Notes: generated by a model not told the origin, from the letters alone. Positions 19,012 to 27,998 are shown, counted from the first letter of the stretch. The stretch is 29,528 bases of DNA from Stramenopiles sp. TOSAG23-3 (GCA_900128585.1 LT642237.1:1-29528); one strand, 5' to 3'. Translations and numbers: made by a program.

Positions 19012-20245
19012 ATGGCATCTTTAACCAATGTAACCAATGAACTAACCAATGAAAGTCTCACTGCGAAGACGGTGGAGTTGAATACGGCCAAAGCTGAATT
19101 GGAAAAGGCAGAGCTCGCTTTGAGAGAAGCTGTAGAAGCGGTGAAGAAGGCGGAGATGGATATCGAAAGTGCAAAAGAAATTGTCACAGCTAAACAAAAA
19201 GCATTGGATGAGGAAGTTGCCGAGGCTGAGCGAGCACGTAGTGCAAAAGAAGATTTCGTGTCGTCTCTTTGCCCTTATGGGACCCCGCACGGAGCACCTC
19301 TGCCTGGTAGCGGCGAACATGATTTCAGAAATCTTGAAAATGCGATTGCCCATGGAATTAAACTTGGTCATAAACCAGTGATTGACTTTAAATTTATTGA
19401 AATAATTGAAGACAAAGTTTGGTTCTACCGAGAAGGCGAACAAATGTATCCTAACGGGGACATGTTTCAAATAGTGACCATTGCAACGGAGCGTATGCGC
19501 ATGGCACAAGAAGATTACTTACGAGTCCCTGCATCTGGAGAAAAACATGGCATTTCCTTGGCTGGTAGCGGTGTACATGCTGTTAACAATATTGAAGAAG
19601 CGGTCGCTCACGGGTTAAAACTTGGCTACACACCAGAGACGACTTACGAATACGTAGATATTGTCGATGGAATGGCATGGTTTTACGCAAAAGGGAATGA
19701 TAATGGCTGCGGAGGGAAAAACTTATGCCGAGTCGTGAAGAAGGCTTTTATTTGGAAACAAAAATCTGGTTCAGATTGTGGTAAGCAATTACCGGGTTGC
19801 AGTGGTGAAAACTCGTTTAATAATGTGAAAGATGCCATTGTGCATGCAACAAAATGTGGATATATACCTGGGGTGGACCTATGTAAGGTTCAACTTGTTT
19901 CCGGAAAATGGTATTTCTATGGTCCTGGCAGTGCCTCGGGTAAAGGAGGTGATAATGTTTACCAGGTCTTTCGAACAGATTTCAAAGTAGCTCATACACC
20001 TGGCGAAATACTAGGAAAAATTTTCCGAGTTGGCGATGGATATGAAAGTACCGCAGCTGCTGTTGCCGATTCGATGAAATTGGGCAACAAACCAGGGGTT
20101 GACTATAAATATGTTCAAATGGTCGATCGCAAAGCTTACTTTTACTTGCCTGGTACTGAGTCTGGCAGGGGGGGGGCAAAGTGTGTACCGTATTGATGAA
20201 ATCACAGATAAAAGTGATATTGACCCTGGTTGCACTGTTTCGTAA
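19012..20245 (+). CDS. Unrecognised protein: coiled coil plus four ~70-residue modules, frameshifted in a poly-G run
   Basis: I do not recognise this family. From the ATG at 19012 the N-terminus (about residues 10-80) is an Ala/Glu/Lys heptad-like coiled coil. Four related modules follow, at about 19270-19480, 19520-19740, 19750-19980 and 19990-20205. The shared pattern is a Gly-rich start (PGSGEH / AGSGVH), a helix ending AIAHG.K.G..P, an aromatic strand pair ending in WFY or YFY, then a G.GG..VY.V turn. There is no signal peptide or membrane segment, so a cytosolic protein is likely. As read, the frame ends at 20196 just after nine consecutive G (20168-20176), inside module 4. One base fewer would continue the module (VYRIDEIT) to a stop at 20243-20245, giving about 410 residues instead of 394. 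A sequencing error or a true frameshift are both possible. Confidence 0.7.
20168..20176 (+). other. Nine-G homopolymer at probable frameshift
   Basis: Nine G in a row inside module 4 of the repeat protein. The current frame ends 20 bases later, whereas the frame reached by losing one base keeps the module's G-G-x-x-V-Y pattern and stays open to 20245. Confidence 0.75.
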
Positions 20246-20503
20246 TTTCGCCCCCCGTGCTCGTCTCTCGGTGACCACCCTCGTTTTCGTTTTTCATACG
20301 TATTTTATGAAATGTAGCTTTAAGTTTTAAAATTACGGTGTATGATATTAAAGAAAGAGAGGATTGTTGAGGATTTGTTAAGAATTGCGGAATAGGAGAG
20401 GTCCATAAATTAAGTGCTCGTATACAACCTTTGTGCACGTATATCTCTTCTTACGAGTACTAAGAGGGTCTTGAAATATTTTTGTTAGCACTTCTTACAA
20501 AAA

Positions 20504-21766
20504 TTAAACCGGTACGCTTTTACCAGCGGGTAAAATATTTGACTCCCACTTTGCATACTTCGAGGTACCAGTGTTCATCCCCGGGCGATGGGGGGTGGCC
20601 GCCAATAATTCTGCAGACGAGGAAACTCTTAGCCCTCGACCAGCCCGGTGATACAATTCCTCATTCTTTCCGCGACAAAACTGTACCTCTGACTGCCCTT
20701 TATTCAGCCGATCTTCTAGCAAGGTAGTGAGTTCGTTCAGTGCTAATGAAACATCCCTCACGTCCTCGCTTTTCTCCGTATCAAAAAACTCCTCCTCCAA
20801 AGCTGCAGTATACTCTCGCGTATTGCTGGAGCCTGGTTGGTGCCCTACCGTGTTACTACCTGAAGACTTCTGTGCCTTTTGCAACAACTCTACCCTAGCG
20901 CTTTCCTGTTCCTCCAACTTTGCTGTCATTTCAATCTCGGAGGCTTTCTTCATTTGTTCGTACATACGCTGGTAAAATCGGACCCGCTTAGTGGTCTCGT
21001 TCGACATCTCGACAGAAGAGCTTAATTCCCTGGTCAGATACTTGTTCTTCTTCGTTAAGCGCTTGTTGTTGTGCAACAGTTGGGTCACTCTATGCGAAAG
21101 GTATTGCAGCTCGGTAGTCATCCTGGAATTTTCTGTTATAGTTGTCCTGGTGGTAGCGTCTAGCATGTGCTCTAGCTTCGCTTCCATTTCCTCTCTCACC
21201 ACCTGTACATCCTTCCGCCTTCGCCTTTCCCCGTTCTCCATTGTATCTTGAACTTTTTGTTCAAGGGCTTGCTGTTTTTCCAAGCTGTCCTGCGTCTGCT
21301 GCCGTAACTGCTCCTTTAAGTCAGCAATGGTGGCTTCGAATTCCTGTTTCAAAAGTTCGTATTCCTCAAGGTTGGCTAATTTAGCTTCAAGATTGGAAAT
21401 AGCATCCGCCGATTTTAACGATTCTGCGGAACGCTCCAATTGCATTCGATCTACAGTTTTTCTATTGTCCTGAACGGTCCTCTCGTGCACGTTGCGAAGT
21501 GTTTCGAGTTCCGATTTTAAGTCTTTTGCCTCCTCCTGTGCCAGTCCTAATTCCCTTTTCAGGTGACCGTTGCTCCCTTCTAACTCATCCTTTTCGGCCT
21601 CCATCACCTTTAACTTCTCCCTTAATTTCAGTATAGCATCTCTATTTCCTACGAAACTATTCTGCGTTTTATTCTGCTGTTTGTCACGGTTTAGCCCACC
21701 CGCAATGGACAAAAACTTCGCTTTGTCCTGCGACGAGAGTTCACTAAGGTAGAAATTAGTAGCCAT
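20504..21766 (-). CDS. CFAP157-like basal body/axoneme coiled-coil protein
   Basis: A 420-residue, almost entirely coiled-coil protein (about residues 40-300) with a less ordered, Ser/Gly-containing C-terminal quarter. It has no membrane segment or signal peptide. The segment SNLEAKLANLEEYELLKQEF, the following helix, then TTRTTITENSRMTTELQYLS and LLHNNKRL, parallel in order and spacing the CFAP157 layout (ALEEF, a helix, then TTKRAI.EN and LL.EN). CFAP157 is a basal-body and flagellar protein needed for normal sperm axonemes in mammals. BBOF1 and other DUF4515-like coiled-coil proteins share part of this pattern, so the exact orthology is uncertain. I use the ATG at 21766-21764. The gene is divergent from the tektin-like gene. 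Confidence 0.55.
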   Translation of the reverse strand: MATNFYLSELSSQDKAKFLSIAGGLNRDKQQNKTQNSFVGNRDAILKLREKLKVMEAEKDELEGSNGHLKRELGLAQEEAKDLKSELETLRNVHERTVQDNRKTVDRMQLERSAESLKSADAISNLEAKLANLEEYELLKQEFEATIADLKEQLRQQTQDSLEKQQALEQKVQDTMENGERRRRKDVQVVREEMEAKLEHMLDATTRTTITENSRMTTELQYLSHRVTQLLHNNKRLTKKNKYLTRELSSSVEMSNETTKRVRFYQRMYEQMKKASEIEMTAKLEEQESARVELLQKAQKSSGSNTVGHQPGSSNTREYTAALEEEFFDTEKSEDVRDVSLALNELTTLLEDRLNKGQSEVQFCRGKNEELYHRAGRGLRVSSSAELLAATPHRPGMNTGTSKYAKWESNILPAGKSVPV

Positions 21767-22964
21767 CTTCAAAGTACTAATTGCTAGTATATCTCCCCTC
21801 TCTTCTCAACCACTATGATGTACAATAGTTTGTCAACGAAATGATTTTCATATCGCTCATTTCTTAACAGACAGAAAAATGCCAAACCCGTGCCTTTGTC
21901 ATTCGAACCGTGAACATACGGTATTCAGCAACCAATTCTCGACCGAGTAATAAATGACACGAAAAAAAAAATTATTATTAATAATAATAATAATAATTAT
22001 TTGTCGATTTTTTTTTTATTAAGCATATATGCTGTGTCTATATTAATTCGGACCCTTCTTCTTCTGTCGGTTAGGGTGAAACGGACTACTCTCTTCTGGA
22101 CTCGCTAACTAATGCTCAATTTTTGGACAATTAAATTTTGGTTTGAAATACCTTAAAATATCTATTTTTCAAATTAGGGTTAAAGTCGGGGTTTGTATTT
22201 GGCTTCTACTTCTTACGCTCGTAGACGACTACCGGTTCGGTAGTCTCTATTCTCTATGTATTATGTATACATTCCAATGCAATGGATTATTTTTTTTAAT
22301 TAAAATATTTTATTAATCCGTTATCCGTTTTAAATATGAATAATATAATAAATATTAATGTATTTAATATAGAAGATGTTGTTCTATTATTGTAATGAAT
22401 TATTGAAAAAAAGAAAGAAGTATTATTTCTATTTTTTAGTAGAGACTATGTGACAAAAATAGAATTGGAAGATGAACAACGAATTTTTTATTTAATTACA
22501 TAGAATATCTTTGTCAATACTACTTTGTGTGAAATGCAAAGTCCCTAATATATACAAACAAAAGGAACAGAGCGATTAAAAGAAGGAAGAACCAATAAAT
22601 TGTTTCGATTCTAATTTGTATATAATGTAACTCAATTTTGTTACTCAATTCTCTTTTTTTTTACCATGACAACGAAAATATAAAAACTTTTAGATGCTGT
22701 GTTAGGTTGTACCTCCATTATAATTATTAAAAGAGAACAAGAAGTACAAAACAACTAGCAACACTTGGAATATTTTGCAGGATATGAAACAAACAACTAA
22801 AGACAACATGCCTTTTACAATGCACTCATAAGAAAATACCGCGCACGAATGAAGATTTCGTGCTCAAATTTGCGTGTTTGTTTCAAGAGTGAGGGCAACC
22901 AAGAATTACAGGCGTTGAATTCAATTATATTATATTCTTAAGATAACTGATTATAGCTGTCATA
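21767..22964. other. 1.2-kb AT-rich divergent intergenic region between two cilia-related genes
   Basis: This holds the upstream regions of the CFAP157-like and tektin-like genes. There is an A-run/AAT tract at about 21962-22003, several poly-T or poly-A stretches, and isolated TTAGGG words at about 22070 and 22175. No coding region or RNA gene was recognised. An X-box-like site is listed separately. Confidence 0.6.
22660..22673. promoter_or_regulatory. Possible RFX X-box-like site
   Basis: TTTACCATGACAAC matches the X-box consensus GTTNCCATGRNAAC except at its first base. It lies about 290 bp before the tektin-like ATG. RFX factors control ciliary genes in animals and fungi-related lineages; whether this organism has one is unknown, and a single site can arise by chance. 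Confidence 0.25.
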
Positions 22965-24767
22965 ATGTTTGATGAGCTTGACGCAGAGGTGTCCAGATTC
23001 TTAAGTTCCCCGAGCATTGCGCCAAAAGGACAGGGGAGCAAATACGTAGTCTCCCCAGATTCACAAAGTGCATGGAGAGAACAGCTACAAGGTAAGACCC
23101 AGCCGAATGCCATAGCACAGTACTCTAAGTCCCAGGAAAAAATACAGAAAACTTTGTTGCAAAAATCGTTGGGACGTGGTAGCCCAGACAAATACGCCGT
23201 ACCCGCGAAGGAGCAACGCCCGGAAAAGTCCAAAATGATGATCAAAGAAAAACGAAACCGGAGGCGAGAGGAATTCCAGTCCACGTTGAAGCAGGCTGCA
23301 ACCAGCGGCGCTGTAATACCAAAGCGTGGCACCATTGACCGGTCCCTTAATGTTGCAGAGCCTATCGAAAACAAGGCTGGGCTTGGGTTGGCTTCTAACA
23401 ATTCGACCCCCCTGAGCGTGGAGGAAAGCAGTCATTTTCGGGTCAACCGGGCACTTCGCTCACAAATTGCCGCTAACAGGAAACAATACAACGAAATGAA
23501 GCGCTTGCTCGCTCATTTGGACGCAGAACGTGAAAGATTAAATTCTGACAAAGAGGATTTGTCCTTAAGGCTTGAAAAATTAATTCGTCAACGAAGTTTG
23601 AACGAACAAAGGACTGAACTGCGAGAAACACGACCCGAAAGTCATAAGATTAAAGATAAAGTCCAAGAAGCGTTGGAAACGGAGCTGTCTCTTCTGGAGG
23701 CAGGGGCTGAAAAACTTGAAAACCAGATAGACATCGTGACGGATGTGCTTGAAGGGATGGACAGGGCAATAAATGCGGCAAAACAAATGATACAGGACAA
23801 AAAAGTAGCGATGGAACTTGATGGTACCGTGCTGAGTACTCTTAATGCTCGCACAGACCACTTGTCCGTCGGCTGCGGTCGGACGAGCGCAGGCTTCAAA
23901 AAGAAAACAGACAATTTGAAAGCCCCAAAACTCTTGACCAAAGAAATGCCCGAAATCGTTCCACTCCTCCAGATAAAAAAGGAAAGTGTTGAAACCGGGG
24001 AAGGCAACACCCAGTCGACTGACCAGAAGTCTGTCTCCCCAGAATCACAGATAGCATCGTCACCAAAGGCAAACAAATCGCTTTTGCCAGTAGACTCTTG
24101 GACCACTGCCTTTGAACGGTTGTCAAAGCGATGCAAAGAATTGGTCAATAAAGCCTGCCACACACGAGTTAACATAAAGGCCATCTGCCAGTCACTGGGG
24201 GATTTCTGCTCCAACGCAGACCTTCAGAAAGCACAGAAAGATGTGTCGTTTCAATTTCGGGAGTGTTTGCGAACAGAAAAATTGATCATTGAGAATGTGG
24301 AAGCAGAGCTAAAGGATATGAAGATCATACGTAGGGCAGAGAAAGCAGAAGTGCGCGTTGCAAGGGTGCTGAAGGAGAAGCTAGCATCCATAACTGTGTT
24401 CGAAGAGCGCATTACCGTGCGGCTGGCAAATCGGCCACCTGGGGAAACTACAAATGATAGAGCTTCGATAGAAATCAAAAATGCCATTTTGGAAATGAGG
24501 GAAGAGGCCAGGGACTTGGAAGAAGAATTAAACCGAATCCAGGCAGACTTGAAGCACCTCCAACAGCAGAAACAAGACACAGAAGAGCACATAAAGGACA
24601 AGCGAGTAGCCGTCAAAATAGACACAAAGGCATTCTTGTTGGGAGAGAAGAAGAAGAAGAAGAAGCCAGAAAAATCGCAAGGGAAAGAGGAGGCCTCGGA
24701 TGATCCAACAAAATCTTCACCGAAGAAGGGAAAAAAGAAAAGAAACATATGGACGTTTTACTACTAA
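22965..24767 (+). CDS. Tektin-like coiled-coil protein
   Basis: A 600-residue protein. The first 160 residues are basic and poorly ordered. Two long helical regions follow, about 165-285 and 385-555, and the tail is Lys/Ser-rich. The second region ends in a tektin-like arrangement: a long helix, the motif RPPGETTNDR at 490-499 (compare the tektin nonapeptide RPNVELCRD), then helices ending KRVAVKIDTKA. The first region has a related ending (KKVAMELDGTVL), consistent with the internal duplication of tektins. Tektins form filaments inside the axonemal doublet A-tubule; a similar place is inferred. The unusual length, basic N-terminus and altered nonapeptide mean it is not a standard tektin 1-5, and a tektin-like or unrelated axonemal coiled coil is possible. 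It is intronless and divergent from the CFAP157-like gene. Confidence 0.5.
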   Translation: MFDELDAEVSRFLSSPSIAPKGQGSKYVVSPDSQSAWREQLQGKTQPNAIAQYSKSQEKIQKTLLQKSLGRGSPDKYAVPAKEQRPEKSKMMIKEKRNRRREEFQSTLKQAATSGAVIPKRGTIDRSLNVAEPIENKAGLGLASNNSTPLSVEESSHFRVNRALRSQIAANRKQYNEMKRLLAHLDAERERLNSDKEDLSLRLEKLIRQRSLNEQRTELRETRPESHKIKDKVQEALETELSLLEAGAEKLENQIDIVTDVLEGMDRAINAAKQMIQDKKVAMELDGTVLSTLNARTDHLSVGCGRTSAGFKKKTDNLKAPKLLTKEMPEIVPLLQIKKESVETGEGNTQSTDQKSVSPESQIASSPKANKSLLPVDSWTTAFERLSKRCKELVNKACHTRVNIKAICQSLGDFCSNADLQKAQKDVSFQFRECLRTEKLIIENVEAELKDMKIIRRAEKAEVRVARVLKEKLASITVFEERITVRLANRPPGETTNDRASIEIKNAILEMREEARDLEEELNRIQADLKHLQQQKQDTEEHIKDKRVAVKIDTKAFLLGEKKKKKKPEKSQGKEEASDDPTKSSPKKGKKKRNIWTFYY

Positions 24768-25263
24768 GCTATAAACTAATCGATAGCTTGTTGGTTAAAA
24801 TAATAAGTTTTTTTGTCATTTTACCTATTATTCAATGCTATTTTTTGTAACACTAACTCCATGTTAGTTAGTTAGTTTACATAAAAATAGGTACGAAAAA
24901 ACCTTTCTTCAGCACCTTCTTTTTTTTTCATTTCTTTTTTCTTTCAGCACATCTCATTTTTTTGTTTCTTCTTTCTTTGCTATTTCTATATGTAAAGATA
25001 AAATGTAGGATCACGCACCCCTTCCCTCCTCCTCGCTTAATAATTATTATTATTATCCAAAAAAAAAAACAACACACATCCATCATCATCATCAAAGAAG
25101 ATGTAACAAGAAAAAACTGTACACACTCTTCAAGTCACATGGACGTCTACGGTAAAGCATTGGTTTTTTAAACAAACTTTTCAAAAGATTAAAGGACAAT
25201 ATGAAGCAAAATCGCAACGACAACAAAAATATAAAATCACAACAAATCAAAAGAACGAAAAGA
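24768..25263. other. Intergenic spacer with A/T homopolymers and a short ATC repeat
   Basis: This spans the 3' region of the tektin-like gene and the upstream region of the secreted-protein gene. It has T-rich tracts at 24918-24965, an ATT repeat near 25040-25056, a run of A at about 25059-25068 and ATC units at about 25080-25094. Nothing coding was recognised. Confidence 0.55.
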
Positions 25264-26071
25264 ATGAAGCTAACAGCGGCTGTTGTGCTTTTAGGTGCCC
25301 TGGCGTGCGGCACACAAGCCCTCCGCCCAGCACCTGGCGTCTCCGATTTCATTTCAGAAAGCGGCCTTCCTCATTGCAATGAAAAGCAAACAAACGCTGG
25401 TTCATTCAGTGTCAGTCGTGTTCGATGTGGCTGCGACGACGATGAAGAGAAGGTTGGAAAACGCCTTGGCTACAAGTACATCTCTCATTGGAAGGTACCA
25501 GTGTTCTCTGCATACTGTGTACCGGCAGGCACTGCGGACGAGCCACGCGTTTGCCGTATGATGATGCCAGCAGATTGTCCCAAACCCGGCTTACTACCAA
25601 CAAACTGCGGTCCTTGTGGCTGTGACTGCACCTTTGTCAACCGTGAGTTTCAACTGAGAAGACCCAAAAAACACAGAAAACACAAAAAGAAAAAAGGATA
25701 TTCCAGACCAGTCGTACCAAACTATCGCCGACTTGCCGTTTCGGTTTGCCAAGAAAGGTGTGAGAACTCCAACCGATGGTGTCGATTTCGAGAAATTAGC
25801 CAATGCTCCCGTTGGAAGCGTCAATGCCTCAACAGATGCTAAAGGCTCACCAGGGACAACTACTACAGAAGCTCCGACGACTACTACAGAAGCTCCAAGT
25901 ACAACAACGACCACCGGAAACACCACAACCACCGAAACTCCCACCACAACGAAATTTAGTGACGCCAACGCAACAGCCACAAAAGGCAACCAATTAAGTG
26001 GAGCCGTTCGGTCGAAACGATATTGGTTATCGCCTACGTTCGTAACTGTAGCCTGGTGCTTTTTGTTTTGA
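25264..26071 (+). CDS. Secreted Cys-rich protein with Thr-rich stalk and possible GPI anchor, two exons
   Basis: The coding exons are 25264-25642 and 25707-26071, giving 247 residues. The start MKLTAAVVLLGALACGTQA is a good signal peptide; the in-frame ATG at 25201 would put a basic, Asn-rich stretch before it and is less likely. After cleavage comes a Cys-rich region (RCGCDDDEE ... CGPCGCDC), then from exon 2 a linker, a mucin-like Thr/Pro tract with repeated TTTEAP units, and a short hydrophobic tail (WLSPTFVTVAWCFLF) that could direct GPI anchoring. The exons are in different frames and are joined by a GTGAGT...TTCCAG intron. Without splicing, exon 1 continues in frame to a stop at 25842, giving a basic, Cys-rich end instead. 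A cell-surface or wall protein is likely; I do not recognise the family. Confidence 0.7.
25643..25706 (+). other. Probable spliceosomal intron (64 nt)
   Basis: The donor is GTGAGTTT and the acceptor GGATATTCCAG, splitting a codon after its first base. Splicing connects the signal-peptide/Cys-rich frame to the Thr-rich/hydrophobic-tail frame without a stop. The 64-nt length is not a multiple of three, so retention changes the frame. The other readable intron, in RPT3, also has a canonical GT-AG form. Confidence 0.72.
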
Positions 26072-26735
26072 GAATTAGGATACAGAAGATAGAGAAAAAA
26101 AGTAAAATTTAATTATTCTCACAAATTTATCTTTATTTCTGGTACTTGTATTTTCCCTATGTACTGTATTACCCAGCATCAATAACTAAAACAAAACAAA
26201 GGATATGATAAAATAACATATGAATCGTCCCAAAAATACTCGATGCTGTGTTATGATGTTCGTTTTTAACAATACAGCTATATGTGGTATTTATTTTTCG
26301 TGAGCTGATCTAGATTCTAGATTCTTAGACTATTATAAACAGATTCTAAAATCAACTCTCGGGAGCTAAACCCCTGTTATTTGGTCCGGGAAGCGACACA
26401 CAATTGAGTAACACGTAGCGCCCATTATAGCTGTCTGTTGGGTTCGTTTTTTCGTGAGCTGATTTAGATAAACAAATTCTAAAATCAACTCACGGGAGCT
26501 ACGCCCTGTTATTTGGTCCGGGAAGTGACAGACACACCACCAGGAAGTTTGAAGTCTTTATCATTAAAAGTATTACTTTAAAACAAAGACTCTCCCGCTC
26601 TGTGACAGAAATGAATATTGTTTATAATTCATATCGGACGGTACTCACCATTTCAAGATATGTTCGAGCGTTAAGCAGTCCACCTAACGTTCGGCTCGTT
26701 TTCACCTGTTTTAGTTATCCAATTTCTTTGGGACG
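26072..26735. other. Intergenic spacer carrying a duplicated hairpin-forming element
   Basis: This lies between the secreted-protein gene and the M14 carboxypeptidase gene. The left part is AT-rich. The middle (26299-26536) holds two copies of a hairpin-forming repeat, listed separately. The right 200 bp is less AT-rich and should include the carboxypeptidase promoter. No open reading frame of note was seen. Confidence 0.6.
26299..26536. repeat. Two direct copies of a hairpin-forming element
   Basis: Copy 1 is about 26299-26402 and copy 2 about 26453-26536. Both start CGTGAGCTGAT, contain TCTAAAATCAACT followed by C(A/T)CGGGAGCTA, and end CTGTTATTTGGTCCGGGAAG. Within each copy the start can pair with the middle: 26299-26314 with 26345-26361, and 26453-26468 with 26478-26494 (about 16 pairs with a mismatch and a bulge). 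The loops differ: copy 1 has about 21 extra bases. It could be a small mobile-element remnant (MITE-like), a non-coding RNA duplicated in tandem, or a regulatory duplication; the sequence does not decide. Confidence 0.7.
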
Positions 26736-27998
26736 ATGGCTTCAATAGCATCTTCAAAAAGCACTTCTTTACCGAGCGCGTATCTTGACTGCTCGGTGAA
26801 AGGGGGCATTGGAATCAACGCGAATTTCGATTCTGGTAGCATTCTGGTCGAAACCGTAGAATCTGATAGTGTAACTTTGCGACTTCGCAGCGAACCGTTT
26901 ACTGAGGGAACTGACCGGCGGTGCCACGCGCAATGGTTTTATTTTCGAAGCAGCCAAGTCAAAGGCCGGAACGTGACATACCGCGTGGTTAACGCCGGAG
27001 AGTCCAGCTATCCGGCGGGATGGAAGAATTACAAGACGTGCGCGAGTTATGACCAAGAGAGTTGGTTTCGAATTCAAGACACGTCGTATGACGATGTTAA
27101 CGGTGTTCTCCAGTGGAAGCATCTGTCAACGCAAGATACGGTTTGGTTTGCATATTTCGCCCCGTTCACTTACGAGCGGCACCAGCAGCTCGTTGCAAAG
27201 TCAGCAATGTCTCCGCTTTGCTCCCTCAGAGTTTTAGGCCTAACGTTGGATCACCGCCCAATTGATTATTTGATTGTAGGGACAGGGGAAATGCATTTGT
27301 GGGTGAACGCCAGAGTGCATCCTGGAGAATCTATGGCAGAGTGGTTCATGGAAGGTTTCATCGGTGCTCTGCTGGACGAAACAAATAAGGCCGGGGAAGC
27401 ACTGCGACAGCAAGCCACCATCCACGCTGTGCCAAACATGAACCCAGACGGAACTGTTCGAGGCCACTTGCGAACGAATGCTTGCGGGGCAAATTTAAAT
27501 AGGGAGTGGTGTAGCACTGGCGACTACACCGCGCCATCGTTGGAACGATCTCCTGAAGTCTATCATGTTCTGAACGAAGTTAAAGCAACAGGGTGTGATG
27601 CATATGTTGATGTTCATGGGGATGAAGAGATCGAAGCTAATTTTTTTGCGGACTGTGCTGGTTGTCCGAACTGGTCCCCACGATTAAAGTCCTTATTTGA
27701 CCAGTTTTCGGACGCATACTGTGAAGCCTCAGAAGATTTTCAAAGAGGCAAAGGGTATGGGAGCGATGCGCCAGGGCAGGCCAATTTGGCAATCGGCGCC
27801 GATCAAATTACAAATCGATTCAATTGTCTTGCCGTGACCTTGGAAATGCCGTTCAAAGACGCGACGTACAATAACCCCGAGCCGGAGAGGCAATGGACGC
27901 CTGAGCGAAGCAAAGCTTTGGGTGCTGCGCTGATTCATACATTTCTCGAAGTATTGCCAAGCTTGCGACTGAAAGAAGTGAAAGATACTAAACTCTGA
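26736..27998 (+). CDS. M14 metallocarboxypeptidase of the cytosolic carboxypeptidase (CCP/AGBL) type
   Basis: A 420-residue zinc carboxypeptidase. The N-terminal beta domain (about 1-150) carries CCP features: INANFDSGS at 27-35 and AQWFYF at 65-70. In the catalytic domain the zinc ligands are H195 and E198 (HPGES) and H294 (DVHGDE). Substrate-site markers are NMNPDG at 234-239 and LNRE at 254-257, and the general base is E370 in VTLEMPF. All catalytic residues are present. The enzyme is short compared with animal CCP1-5 and resembles the compact CCP6-like and bacterial forms. Family members remove C-terminal glutamates from tubulin and other proteins, a plausible role in a flagellate, though compact members may have other substrates. 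No signal peptide is present, consistent with the cytosol. The start is the ATG at 26736; the frame is intronless. Confidence 0.88.
   Translation: MASIASSKSTSLPSAYLDCSVKGGIGINANFDSGSILVETVESDSVTLRLRSEPFTEGTDRRCHAQWFYFRSSQVKGRNVTYRVVNAGESSYPAGWKNYKTCASYDQESWFRIQDTSYDDVNGVLQWKHLSTQDTVWFAYFAPFTYERHQQLVAKSAMSPLCSLRVLGLTLDHRPIDYLIVGTGEMHLWVNARVHPGESMAEWFMEGFIGALLDETNKAGEALRQQATIHAVPNMNPDGTVRGHLRTNACGANLNREWCSTGDYTAPSLERSPEVYHVLNEVKATGCDAYVDVHGDEEIEANFFADCAGCPNWSPRLKSLFDQFSDAYCEASEDFQRGKGYGSDAPGQANLAIGADQITNRFNCLAVTLEMPFKDATYNNPEPERQWTPERSKALGAALIHTFLEVLPSLRLKEVKDTKL

Noticed and set aside
21570-24748. Several Ser/Phe-rich antisense frames in the coiled-coil genes
   Set aside because: Antisense of Glu/Lys/Gln codons gives Ser/Phe/Leu-rich open frames; there is no support beyond length.
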